NCBI GenBank assembly: GCA_954871525.1
Contig: OX940869.1
Span: 11,865,001-11,929,000, forward strand
DNA: 64,000 nucleotides
Reading direction: 5' to 3'
From: Parietaria judaica
Taxonomy: Eukaryota > Streptophyta > Magnoliopsida > Rosales > Urticaceae
Of this stretch, positions 11,684 to 23,921 are shown in pieces. A program made the translations under genes and the position numbers. Under the pieces are notes generated by a model. The model did no database searches, was not told the origin of the DNA, and saw nothing but the letters and a program-made list of their open reading frames with translations. How positions within the stretch are numbered: position 1 is the stretch's first letter; each line of letters begins with the position of its first letter.

Positions 11684-13400
11684 ACTGTAGCGCTTGGCTT
11701 GTCGGTCTTATGCCGTAGCATTTTTATTTTTTATTTTTTGGGTTTTCGTGCCGTAGCGTCTTATCTTGCCCGGTTTCACGCCGAGGCGTTTACATCGTAT
11801 TTTTCCGCCGTAGCGTCTTATTTTCTTATTTTTTATTTTTCGAACTTTACACCGTAGCGGTTGCCTTCCTTTCCTATGCAAAGGCCAACACTTTTTGAAT
11901 GAGACGTGATGAGATATCGTTTTGATTGAAATAAAGTTCTTATTTATACGAGGGTTTAGGAACCTCCAGTTAATTAATATTTCTTTAGAAGTCAGTAATT
12001 AATTGTTATGTGCATTTTTGGAACTATCTAAAAATTAGGCTTTATTGGCAAAAGTCAAAGCTTACCAACAAAGTCAGAGACCAAGGGCCCGAGACCCAAC
12101 ACATTTGGCGAGGCCCGGAACCCCGAAGGCCCAGGAGACAAAGCCCAAAACCAAAGCCTATCATCATAAAAGGCAAATCCTGGCGAGGTCTCTTGGTGCG
12201 GTCTCATGGCGAGGTCCCCTAGCGAGCCTCTTGGCGAGGTCCCCACCTCCTTGCCCTGAAAAGCCTCCTTGCCTTGGCGACCCCCCTTGCCAATAGCATT
12301 GACAAAGGGATAACTTGCAATAATTACACACAACGAGGAGATCTGAGCTTATGAAATTCATCGGGAAGTCCTCTAGATTCTCCTGGACTCAACATACAGG
12401 CTGGCAGACACCCGGAAGACGCTACAGACGAGCCACGAAGCAACAGACGAGCCCCCACGCTACGACTAGGCGCCACGGCAAGCCTCCCTGGCAAGGCTAA
12501 ATGGCGTCATTTATTGATTAAATAAAGGGGAATTAATTCACCTAAATCAAGGAGAAGTTGTTACCTCTTTTTCCTATAAATAGGAACTTTATCCTCCTCA
12601 TTTGACATATTCTCTCACAGCTTTCTCCAGAGCTTCTCTCTAGTTTCTCTCTCTAGAATTCACCATCCTCTTCTGCCTCGCCCCGGCAAGTGCCTTTCGT
12701 CGCCCCGGAGCTCACCATGAGTGATATAATAGAGCTGAGACTAGTCAGAGACTAAGGTTTGCCAGGAAAGCCCTTCGACAAAGTCATACACCTCGCCTAA
12801 TATACGAAAGGCATCGGCCAGGACTACCCTCGCCGGTCAAGACCCTCGCCACACTAGTCAGTCTACACCTGCGCCGTCTACCACGACACCATTGCCGGTA
12901 ATACCCTCGCCACTGGCGACGGTCACCCCACACCGCCAACATCGGCATCTCCGACGAGCCAAACCACATCGTCAATCATCCATTTATTACTAATCCTAAA
13001 CTATGTGGGACCTGATTCTCATCAAGATACGTAGGCAGCTTCGCCAAATCGTAAGTGACGGGATGCGGGACTAATCTACGTAGGCAGCTTCCGACCTCAC
13101 CGAGGAAGGAAAATCATCAAGGATCGCCAAGAACAGCCAGGAGGCTCGCCAAAAAACGAAGGACTCGCCTCCAGCTTTGACGATCGCAAGTCAACCCGCG
13201 TTGACTCCACCTTTGCCCGCCCACGTGACCACCGGTCCAGCCTGGGGCTCAAACCGTGGATATGGTTCTCAGTTAAGCCATTTTCGCGCACTAACATTAA
13301 TAATTACTTTGCCCGGCTTAACGCGTCAACCAAACGCGGCGTGACAAGGAGTTTGCGCGGTTTCATATCCGAGGCCGCACTTGTGTATCTAATACTAGTT
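11684..13400 (+). mobile_element. LTR-like remnant, probably Gypsy type
   Basis: The segment starts with a degenerate run of GCCGTAGCGTCTTA-like units (11690-11870). It then has a region rich in GGCGAGG words, a TATA box CTATAAATAGG at about 12574, a C/T-rich stretch, and TACGTAGGCAGC twice (about 13028 and 13077). The last motif is also present in the Gypsy-like LTRs at 47.5 and 48.95 kb in this window. No coding region is recognisable and the termini are not certain. Confidence 0.5.
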
Positions 13401-13652
13401 TAGTAAAAAAATGATTTTTTTTTTATTTTTCTGAACTTTTAGGTTTTAAAATATGGGCATTCGAGGAGAGTTTTTGGGCCAAAATTAATTTTTATTAGTC
13501 TCGAAAAACATCTGTAACCAGATATTTATAGTTTTAATTTTTTAAAATAATGACTAATAGTCATACCATCGTATTTAAATTCGATAATCCTTTAAAAATT
13601 AATTATAACTTAACTATTTTTTTATAGCGCTCATAAAGTTGTAATTGAAAAA

Positions 13653-14120
13653 GGGTTAATGAGGGTGAAAATACTTAAAGTTTGATCAAAGAACCCCCCG
13701 TGTATCTAAAGTTTAAAAGTGGTGGCAAAAATACCCAAAGTCGCATTTGGGGAGTTGACCAGACCATTCTCGTAACGACGTTAACTTACCTATTATCTCT
13801 GGCCACGTGGATAAACGCGGGTTGCTGACATAACAATTTTTGCAATGTGGACGAGCCCACATCAGCCTTATTTACGATAAAACAACAAATTAAACCCCCA
13901 ATTGATACTATTTAATACAATTAATCAAACCCCTAATGATTACACTTATCAAAACATATTTGTACACGTGGCTAGAGTTAACGGGTAAGTTAACGACGTT
14001 ACGAGAATGGAGTGGTCAACTCCTCAAATACGACTTTGAGTATTTTTGCCACTACTTTTTAACTTTTGGTACACGAGGGTTCTTTTACCGATCTTTAGAT
14101 AATTTCGCGGTCATTAACCC
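13653..14120. mobile_element. MULE-type MITE, 468 bp with about 160-bp inverted repeats
   Basis: The ends are GGGTTAATGA and TCATTAACCC. The arms match over about 160 bases, for example TCTCGTAACGACGTTAACTT on the left against a reverse complement with one difference on the right. The spacer is AT-rich. Flanks ATTGAAAAA (13644-13652) and ATTGAAGAA (14121-14129) are a 9-bp duplication with one mismatch, which is diagnostic of Mutator-like elements. Confidence 0.85.
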
Positions 14121-14581
14121 ATTGAAGAACAATAATCGAGAAAGGGAGAAAAAACACGTAAGAATTAGTGAAGTAGAAGAGAATAAAAACGTTTACAAAA
14201 AAAAAAAAGAAGAGAATAAAAACAAAACAAGTGGCACTCCACGTGGGCTTATGGTGGGGACTCCTCGAACGAAACGATGCCACGCAAGCGATACGGAATC
14301 TTAACTAGTGTGTTTCCTGCCACGAAATGAGACACGTCAGCAGAAATATGCGAATCAGAGGAGGAGGACATTTATGCTTATGGCGTGGGACCCACATGAA
14401 ATTATTAGTGCGTGGCACGTAGAACGAAGCCTTGTTCCCTCTCCAGCAACCACCTGGCATCAACTTCTCCCATTTACCCCTGGCCCCACTTCACCCTCGC
14501 TCAACGTCCTACCCTTAACCTTAAGAAGACCTTATAAATCTTTATGGAGAAATTTTTAAAACTTTTTGGGTTGTTTTTAAA

Positions 14582-14887
14582 GGGGATTTTTTATAAAATA
14601 ACTTTCAATACACCATAAATTTTATTACTAATTCTCAAGTTTTTATAATTCTCAAAATAATCTTTTCAAATTTTATGTACTAAAATATCCTTACAAAATG
14701 TACATATCGCGTCCTGAAAATGGACATATCGCCTTCTGAAAAATAGAATATTGTATCCAAAAAAATAGACAAAATTAAGAGTATTTTGGTACATAAAATT
14801 TAAAAAGGTTATTTTGAGAATTATTAAAACTTGAGGGTTAATAATAGAATTTGTGGTGTATTGAAGGTTATTTTTATGAAGTTTCCC
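14582..14887. mobile_element. inverted-repeat MITE, about 306 bp
   Basis: The left arm (CAATACACCATAAATTTTAT) is the inverse of the right arm near 14850-14887 with several differences. Both contain AATTCTCAAAATAA. End sequences are GGGGATTTTTTAT and the inverse of GGGAAACTTCAT. The flanks are TTTTAAA-rich, so the duplication length is ambiguous. The family is not identified; long arms suggest a MULE-like origin. Confidence 0.6.
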
Positions 14888-15007
14888 TTTTAAAATAGTG
14901 CAAAAAAAAAAAAACTGTGGAGAGACGACCAGTTGACGGCTTTTTTGTTCCGGCAACAAACCGGTACCGGACTATCGATTCGGGATTTTTTCACCTTATT
15001 AAAATAT

Positions 15008-15355
15008 CAAGTAATAATTTAATTTTTTGAAGATTTTTTTTAGTTTTTTATATAATATAAAGGTTATAAAATGTTTAGTTGTTAATTTAATTTATTATGA
15101 AATGACTATTTTTTTTCTTCACTTTTTGTTATAAAAATCGCTATAATTTTGAGTAAATTTTAACAGAAACTCTTATACAATTTAATTTTTTGACATTTTT
15201 TTTTACTTTATAATATAATATAAAGATTAGAAAACATTTTAACTATTAATTTTGATTTAATATGAAATGATTGATCATTTTTTTACTTTTGGTTATCAAA
15301 ATTGCAAAGTAAAATTTCAAGTTAATTTTAACAGAAACACTTCTACAATTTCACC
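15008..15355. repeat. diverged tandem duplication, about 165-175 bp unit
   Basis: Two adjacent AT-rich copies share TTTAATTTTTTGA, TATAATATAAAG, TATGAAATGA and TTTTAACAGAAAC in the same order. No coding content is visible. Confidence 0.6.
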
Positions 15356-15738
15356 AGACGATTTGGATGCGTAACCAAACATTGCATCCGTTTATTCTTG
15401 TGAAAACTATATGATACATTGATATGATCCAATCAATAAGTACATACTTATTGTTGATATAAATGTTTGTGTATTGATGTAGTACTAAGTTTAATGTGGG
15501 TGTGGGCTATAACTTCTATAATTCCTATGTGATGCGTCATTCTGATTATTAAATGTTTATATTATAGTAAGAAGGTCTCTTTGATGATTGAGATATGATA
15601 TGGATCATTATCCTCATCCTGAGATGGCCAGCACAACATAATATCCAACAATATATTTATGTTACGTTTATCCACATTCCTATTGCCATTTTGGCTGACT
15701 AATTGGGTACATAAACCGCATCTCAGGTCACACTTATA
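15356..15738. other. intergenic, no feature seen
   Basis: AT-rich sequence without a recognisable gene or repeat, between the tandem duplication and the left duplication of hAT1. Confidence 0.5.
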
Positions 15739-16597
15739 GTTTCGCGCAAGGTTCGACTTACCGACGATTATCGTCGATAATCGACCTTGCCCATACTCAC
15801 CGATAAAAAATCTATACTACTAGTTATCGTTTTGAACTTTTGTCGACGATTATCGCGAAAAGAGATAAATCTTTTCCAAGCGATTATCGCGTTTCGCAGT
15901 GTAAAAAAAAGGTACTTATCCGTAAAATAAAAAAACAATATTGGGTGGTATAAATAGCATTTTTTCGACGAAAATCCATTCCAAACCCTAGTTCTCCCTC
16001 TTTTCTCTGCCTCCAAGCCAAACCTTGGTGCTTCTCGCGATTATCGGACGGGTAAGCTCATGGATAATCCGTTGTTCTACTTGTTTTCCACGATTATCAA
16101 CATAATGGCAAAAGTATGTAAAGTTTTTATTTACCCATTTTCACCGAATTTATTCAATTTATTTCAAACTTTTTGGTAGATCTAGGACTTATAATGGTTG
16201 ATGTATATGAATCATGCGTTTTTTCTTTGATATTTGATGATTTTCACGATTTTGAGAAGATTTGAATGAGTTCCAAAACTAAGAGTATTGTTCTTAAGAG
16301 TTATCTTTAGAAATGAGTAAAGATTGTTACTTTTGTAATTTTGAGATATTTTTTTGCATTATCATGAATATATCTTGATTAAAAGTTGGTTCCATGACTT
16401 GATTTGTGATTATTTTGTTAGAGTTAGATGAAATTCGGATTATTATCCTTGTTAGGTAAAAGTATACAAAGTTTTGAACTTTTTAGAACTTTGCTAAAAA
16501 TATAGTTTTTACGTTTTTTTTGTTGATTTATGGTTTGAGGCAGAAGGATACAGAGTCTGTGAATTTTTAGTGATTTTTTGGTGAATTTTTGAGGCAT

Positions 16598-17390
16598 ATT
16601 TGATGCTAATTCGGGTTTTCTCAAAATTGTGGCAAAAGTTTGAGAAGTTGATCTTTTTGTCGTTTGTTAAGTATTCTACTCATTTTTTTGAGTATTTTCG
16701 TATATTAAATATTTTTTAAAATATTAATATGAATTTATGGTGTAATTTATTTTTCAGATTTGACGATAATTCGGATTTCTTGATAATTTCGGCAAAAGTT
16801 ATTGAAGTTTTTATTTTGTGATTTGTGAGGTAATGTACTCATTTTTTTGGGTGTTTCAATTTATTAAATATTTTTAAAAATATTATTCTGAGTTTTTTGT
16901 GTAATTTTTTTTCCAGATTTTACGACTATTCGGATTTTCTCATAATTCAGGCAAAAGTCTTCCTAGTTTATATTTTGCAATTTATGAGGTAATCTACTCA
17001 TTTTATTGGGTGTTTTCATTCATGAAATATTTTTTGAAATATTAATCTGACTTTTTGGTGTAATTTATTTTCAGATTTGACGAAAATTCCAACTTCATCA
17101 TAATTGCGGGAAAACTACTCGAAGTTTTGGTATGGTGATTTGTGAGGTTATGTACTCATTTTTTGGGATGTTTTCATTCATTAAATATTTTTGGAAATAT
17201 TAATATGAGTGTTTGGTGTAATTTATTTTCAGATTTGACTGTTTTTTGGCCATTAACGTAATTGCGGCAAAAGTTATCCAAGTTTGTATTCTCGTGATTT
17301 ATCCGGTAATCTACTGACTTTTCTTGTTGTTAGCTTTCATTAAATATTTATTGCTATGATAATTTATAATTTTGGTGGGATTTAATTTGT
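16598..17390 (+). repeat. 158-bp tandem repeats in hAT1 upstream of the transposase
   Basis: About five diverged units. Unit starts at AGATTTGAC are near 16756, 16915, 17073 and 17231, spaced 158-159 bases, with a weaker copy before. Each unit contains GGCAAAAGT, a (T)GAGGTAAT-like word, TACTCATTTTTT, ATTAAATATTTTT and ends in a T-run plus CAG resembling a 3' splice site. Confidence 0.8.
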
Positions 17391-19799
17391 ATTTTCAGGT
17401 AAAATTGTTTTTTACGGCAAAAGTACATAAAGTTTGCATTCTGTATATTTTTTTAAACTATTTGCGTCATTTTTCTTGCTGTTTAGGTTGAAAATGAGTA
17501 CGGACGAACTTGCGAGGCAGCATTGCACTCCCTATGGGGATTCGAGCAACAATTCGGGTTTCAAGTGCAACTATTGTGGGAAAGAGATTAGAGGAGGCGG
17601 AATAACGAGAATGAAAAAACATTTGGCCGGCGTCGACAAGAACAAAAATGTCGCGCCGTGCACAGAGGTCCCCAACGACGTGCGTAACCTCATCAGAGAG
17701 TCTTTGCTGGGTACCCAAAGGAAGAAGCAGAAGAAACATGATATTGAGGTTAACATACGGGAGAATATTTTGCACAGCGTGGGCGATTCTTCTAGTGATG
17801 ACGAGACCGCCCCTGTGGAGGTTGAAAAAGAAGTGGCAAGGGTAGCGAAGAGAACCCGTAAGGAGGCAGCGTCCCAACAATGGGTCGAGGACGTGACAAG
17901 ATGAGGCGGAAGTGCTTCCGGTCCCGCCACCGCCCCAGCTTTGTTTGATAGGCCTTCGGGAAAACAAAAAAGGGTCGACTTGATGTTTTTACCGAAGACC
18001 ATTTTGAAGGTGGGCAAGTCGATAGCGAAGTACTTGATCCACAAAGGGGTTCCGTGGTGCCTCGCAGATGACCTGCACTTCCACAACATGTTGTTTTGCG
18101 TAGCCCAAGCAGGTAACTTAATTTATGATTTTATTTTTATGTCATTTTGATGTTCAGATTTGATGTTTATTAATATTTAATAATGCATTTACGATTGTAG
18201 GCCCGGGATGCCCATATCCATCGTCAAAGGACATCGCAGGCAAGTATCTGAACCTCGAGTACGAGGAGTGGCAGAAGTTCAAGCAGGATCAGATTCCTGT
18301 GTGGCGGAAATTTGGCGTGACGATCATGTCAGACGGTTGGACCAGACCGACAAATATGTCCATCCTGAACATAATGGTCTTTTCGGCGGGGAGGACAGTG
18401 TTTATAAAGGCAATCAACGCATCCGCACACGCCAAAAATTCACACTACTTGTTCAGGATCTTTTCTGCAATGATCGAGGAGATCGGGCCGCACAACGTCG
18501 TGCAAATTGTGACAGACAACGCCGCGGCTTACAAAAAAGCCGGCCAAGAATTGATGCAGAAGTACAACGTGTACTGGACACCGTGCCCTGCTCATTGCGT
18601 GGACTTGATGTTTCACGACATCGGAAAAAGGCCAAGCATCGATGAGGCCGTGAAGGGGTGCAGGCTCATCACAAAGTTTATCTACAACCATGGCCAGGTG
18701 CTCGATACCATGAGGAAGACATGCAATGGTGAGATCATCCGTCCAGGGGCGACGAGGTTCGCCACAAACTATCTCTCCCTGCAGAGCTTACGGGGGAAGA
18801 AGGCCGGGCTCAAGGCGATGTTTGTGTCAGACTGGTGGGAGAACTCCAAGTTCAAGGATATGAGAGAAGGGAGAGCCGCGGCCATATTGTGCTTGAGCGA
18901 GCCATTTTGGGTTTCTGTTGACAAGGCCATCGCCGTTTTCACCCCCATGTACACGGCACTCCGGTTCGTCGACACCGAGGTGCATCTGACGATGGGTATG
19001 GTGTACCGCTTGTTTGAAATCATCCAGTCGGAGCTCAGTGCACTTCCTGGAAAGCAATGGGCAGTCGATATTGTGCAAGCGCGATGGCACCGAAACTTGG
19101 AGCATCCATTGCATATTGCGGCCCACTTCTTGAACCCCAGACTCGCGTACGAGCGAGATATTGTGATGCCAGAAAACGCAATCGTGGATGTCACCAGGGT
19201 CTACGATCGTTTGTTTCCTCACGAGGACGTGACACATCTCGCAGAAGAGGTTAGATCTCAAATTAATTGTGTAACTTTATTTATTGTGATTTAATAAAAC
19301 ATAACTTACTTTCTTGTATCGTAGTGCGTGCGATTCCGTGACGCTATAGGTCCATTGCAGCACGTAGGGGTGAGCGTGGGTTGGGTTGGACCGCCCCGAT
19401 GCTTTTTATGGACCCGACCCGACCACTTCGGGTTCCTAAAAAAAAGCCCGAACCGACCCAAAATATTTTAAAGCCCGAACCAAACCGACCCAATAAAAAT
19501 CGGGTTGGGTTGGTTTGGATCGCTATGGCCCGATTAATTAAAATTTAGCTTTACATTAAAAAAATGTATCAATATAACTCAAAGTTCAATTAAAAATAAA
19601 CGATAATATAATTCACCAACAAAATCCACACATAAAACACCACATAATCCAAAACATAAACACCACATAAACACCACATAGTCCAAAACATGGAGACAGA
19701 TTAGTCCAAAACATGGAGACAGATTAGTCCAAAACACCACGTACTCCAAAATATTAGCAATGTATCATATTAGTCTAAGTAATCCAACGCAACATACTA

Positions 19800-21571
19800 C
19801 TAGCCAGATTTTCCCAACTCCAGTGCCGCCAACTCTGTACCAAGAAAAGACAATAAAAAAATATCATGAGACCAAGTCAGTGTACCTATAAAATCCCACC
19901 AAAAAAATGCACTGTTAAAACTATATATAGTAAAAGAATAAACAATCATACCCGCCACTATAGACTCCATCATTTCTAAGTTTTCAATCTCTTCTTTGGA
20001 TTCTTCGACGACAATGGGTGTCTTTGCTCGGAACCAATCTCGTGTACAAACCAAAGCTTCCACCATTCTTGGATTCAAAGAGCTTCTAAACGTATCCACG
20101 ATCCTACCACCGCCTGAAAAAGCCGACTCGGAAGCAACCGTTGACACTTGGATTGCAAGAACATCTCTCGCTATCAAAGAGAGGGTAGGAAACTTTCGAC
20201 CGGTAAATTTCCACCAACCGAGAACATCAAAGTGTTCGTCGGCGTTGTATTTCTCACAAGCGTCATTTAAGTAGTAATCAACCTCGGTCTTGGGACTTCC
20301 GTCCACCACAGCATCGGGCTCTTGGAGGCCACTCAATATCTGAGACTTTTTATTCCCACCAACGGTACAATTAGCGACTCGAGGAACTTGTTGATGAGAA
20401 GGCGTTCTATTTCCATTATATATCTCTAACAGATCTTGCAAGAGACCGGTAAACCGAGCACACAAACGATCAGTGAATTCGGAATCTCCATAAGTGTTGA
20501 GACAAAGCTTCAAAAGTTTGGTCTTGTATCTTGGATCGAGCACGACAGCGAGTATCATCAATTCGTTCACCACATCAAGACCCCCCCAATATTTTTCAAA
20601 CTTTTTGCGCATGCTTATAGCAACCAAGCTCAAAGAAAGGTTGTCACCTGAAGCCGTTGCCAATTCATCTAAGTGTTGCTTGATCTCGAACATCTCATGA
20701 AAGAACAAATTGGCGGTGGTGTATGAATTCCCGCTAAACTTCAAGGTTGTTTCGTAGAATGTCTTCAAGAACACGGTATATTGACTTGCTTTTTCCCAAT
20801 CGACCAATGTTGGTGGAGTAACTACTTCATCTTTCCCGCCCTCGAGGAAGTAATTCTCGTAGTTTCCATCGCCAATCATCCGTTCAAATGCATCACGGAA
20901 TTTCAAAGCGGTGTCGAGCATGTGGTAGGTAGAGTTCCATCTAGTCGGGACATCTAAAGCCAACAAAGCTTTAGTTTTGATTCGTGCTTCGGCAACACAT
21001 TCTCGAAATTTCTTTGTTCTCGGAGGAGATGATCGTACATAGCGCACAGCTTTTCGGATCTTGTCAAGAGCAGTTCCTATTTCTTTCAAACCATCTTGCA
21101 CAATCAGGTTCACAATATGAGCATTACACCTAATGTGCAAGAATTTCCCGTCCATAAGAACCAGACCGGGAGTTGCAGCGAGCTTTATCTTCAGAAAATT
21201 CAGGGCAGCGTCATTAGAGGAAGCATTATCCACCGTTATTGCCATAACCTTCGTGATTCCCCATTCATATAAGCAAAAGTCAACACTTGTTGTTGCTGTT
21301 TCTCAGTGTTGTTTGCTGGGTACTTCTTGCACCTCTTCAAATGCTTCTTCAAAGTACTCGTGCCACAGTCTTTGGAATCGGACGCAAAATCCGTATCACA
21401 ATAGTTGCACTTCGACCTTTTCTTGTTATCCATCCTAGTAAAATGATCCCATGCTTCAGACTTCCTTCTCGGCTTTCTTTTAAGCGAAATTGTATTTCCA
21501 CTCGCACTTCCACTCTCGGTTGTAGCCATTGTCGTATCAGTGGGTTTTGGAACTTGAAGAAAATTATCCAT
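19800..21571 (-). pseudogene. hAT2 transposase, RICESLEEPER-like, internally deleted
   Basis: The minus-strand start at 21571 gives a BED zinc finger (KCNYCDTDF...HLKRCKKYP). The frame then breaks near 21258 and resumes shifted at TKVMAITVDNASSND, so roughly the first half of the catalytic domain is missing. The remaining frame has CNAHIVNLIVQDGL, VPTRWNSTYHML, DPRYKTKLL, and the C-terminal dimerisation region WWKFTGRKFPTLS and VASESAFSGGGRIVD. A short last exon (19834-19800) joins via a GTATGA donor at 19951 and ends GLY-LYS-SER-GLY-stop style. The family acts as DNA transposase, or as a domesticated regulator in some plants. The deletion and frameshift make this copy inactive. Confidence 0.82.
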
Positions 21572-21792
21572 TTTCAACCTACAAATTGCAATATAATACA
21601 ATATAATAAACATTCAACAGCCCAGATTCTATAAGATATACATTATACAGTATACACCCCTATTATCATCAACATCAATGTTGATAAGCTACTCAGATTT
21701 CTACACCCTAAGATTAAACAAAAATATCAGATTTACAAAACTATTTGATTTCGTAATACTCATCAGTCACAAATTAAGAGGCTAGAACTGAA

Positions 21793-22015
21793 ATGCCGAA
21801 CAGGAATCGCCGGCTGGAATCTTCGACGGCCGAAGGAGAACGATTCAGAGGCACAGAGTCGTAGAGAGAGAGAAGGGAGAGAGAGAGTCGGGGAGTGGAG
21901 GATGCCGAACTGGAATCGCCGGCTGGAATCTTCGCCGGCCGAAGGAGAACGATTCAGAGGCACAGAGTCGTAGAGAGAGAAGGGAGAGAGAGAGTCGGGG
22001 AGTGGAGGCTGAGTA
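21793..22015. repeat. 109-bp tandem duplication in hAT2 leader
   Basis: Two copies begin at ATGCCGAAC/A (21793 and 21902), both with GGAATCGCCGGCTGGAATCT and a GA-rich end. It probably belongs to the 5' region of hAT2. Confidence 0.8.
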
Positions 22016-22033
22016 ACCCTAAAGCTGAGTAAC

Positions 22034-22762
22034 TGACTTATAAAACTGAAAGGTCTGTGTCAGACATCAGATAGTTTTATCGTTGGCGTGGCAAAAGTAT
22101 CATATTTTGGTACACGAAATTAACTGACAAAAAGAAAGTTAGAAATTAGATTTTCTATCAGCACCATGTTGTTGGAAATTAAATTCTAAGCAACTTTGCT
22201 TTTTGAACCAAGTCATTTCGACTTACGGTTAGTGATTTATGGATTTTCTAAGTTTGTGATCGGTTCGATAAACTTTGAAATTAAATCACATGTCACGAAT
22301 TTAAATGATGGTGTGGCACAATGACATTTTTATGTGTGATATTGAGATCAGGATTTATTAATATAATTTAATTATTTGGATTTAATTATTAATATCTTAT
22401 TAATAATTAATTAATAATTAATAGATTTATATTAATAAATGAATATATATAATTATATATATTAATATGTGTAAATTCGAATTAGGGTTTTTCATATGAA
22501 ACCCTAGTTAAATTCGAATAGCTTGATTTGGTATTTCTATATTTGCGGCATAAGTACCAAATGTTTTGGTACTTTGGCAAATCCCTAAAATCAATATTAT
22601 CCATTGGATCGGTTATGATTTAGTATCAACCGTTGGATTAGGATATTGATGAATTCAAAATTAATAACTTGGTGACCAAGTTTTATTTTTCGAATTTGAT
22701 TAATCAATTATATCCGTTGGATCGGTCTAAGATTTAATCTATACCGTCGGATTAAGAATTGA

Positions 22763-22802
<40 letters not shown>

Positions 22803-22936
22803 GAATTAGGTTTATGGATAAATTCAAAAAAAATTGTTTTACTAAATTAATTTATCCTAAACTTATTTGATCCATTAGATCGGTTTTAAGAATCATCTCA
22901 ACCGTTGGATCTAGATAATAATGATTTGAATTTTAT

Positions 22937-22968
<32 letters not shown>

Positions 22969-23749
22969 CATAATTCGAATTTTATGATGATAAGAAGATA
23001 AGATTGGATTTTTGATTTATCTAAATCTTTCTTATTTAATTAAATCCCTAATTAATTATATCCATTGGATTTAGATGAGATTAAATCTGGACCATTGGAT
23101 TGAGATAATTAATTATATTTAATTAATGAAATTCGAATTTAGGGAGGGAATATCTCCAAATCGGTTACAGTCTTGAGCCTATAAATAGGGAGCTCATTCT
23201 ACACATTTTTCACACCTTTCCCCAGAGAAAAATTCGAACTCTCCCTCTCCTTCAGGGTCTGCGAATTTTCTCTCTGATCTCTTCTTCTGGTTCGGCTTAG
23301 GAGACTATTTCTCCGGAAGCTTAAAAAGAACCATCAGTTAAAGTTTTGCGACGGAGTCCTGCTGGCGAAGCCCACGCTTCGGTACGAGGATTCCAGGAGA
23401 ATATCCCGGAAGATCATGGGAGATTCCCTCAGCAACGGCGGAGCCCTGCCCGACTCAGAGTGCGCAGCCGAAATCGCCAAACGAGGTACGGCCTTATGCA
23501 TTGGGTTAATAAATTGAAACATTTACTGCTTTCTATTTATTTCCTATTATGACTAGTTTATTAATAATGAGTTATGAATATTAAATTGCATAATATTTAT
23601 CAGATCTTGGGATATGGTTATTATCCGATATTCGGACCGTTGTTTGGATAACAAGTTTTCCGCTTTAAAATAATTTTTAAATGTTACCCTGACGGTTCGG
23701 ACGTATAAATCGTGATAATTATACGGAATCCGAGACGTGATTTCCAACA
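22034..23749 (+). repeat. truncated 5' LTR of Copia B
   Basis: Homology to the 3' LTR begins at TGACTTATAAAACTG, about 1040 bases into the LTR. It ends TTTCCAACA at 23749. The TATA box CTATAAATAGGGAG (about 23198) is retained, so the promoter core may survive. Confidence 0.9.
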
Positions 23750-23751
23750 AT

Positions 23752-23764
23752 TGGTATCAGAGCC
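23752..23764 (+). other. primer binding site of Copia B
   Basis: TGGTATCAGAGCC lies two bases after the LTR, complementary to initiator Met-tRNA. Confidence 0.92.
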
Positions 23765-23921
23765 ATGGTTCAAGGATAAATAATTACGTAATTTAATTGA
23801 AGGGTTTAAAGAATAAATTATTTGATGAATAAATTAATAATTAAAATTGAAATTTATTTCTGGATATTTTAATATTAATTTAATTAATTCCCGACCCGAA
23901 AAAAAATCGGACCGGTAAAAT

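Noticed and set aside
14095..14559. Open frames on both strands next to the MULE MITE
   Set aside because: They run partly through the inverted repeat and homopolymers; no domain found.
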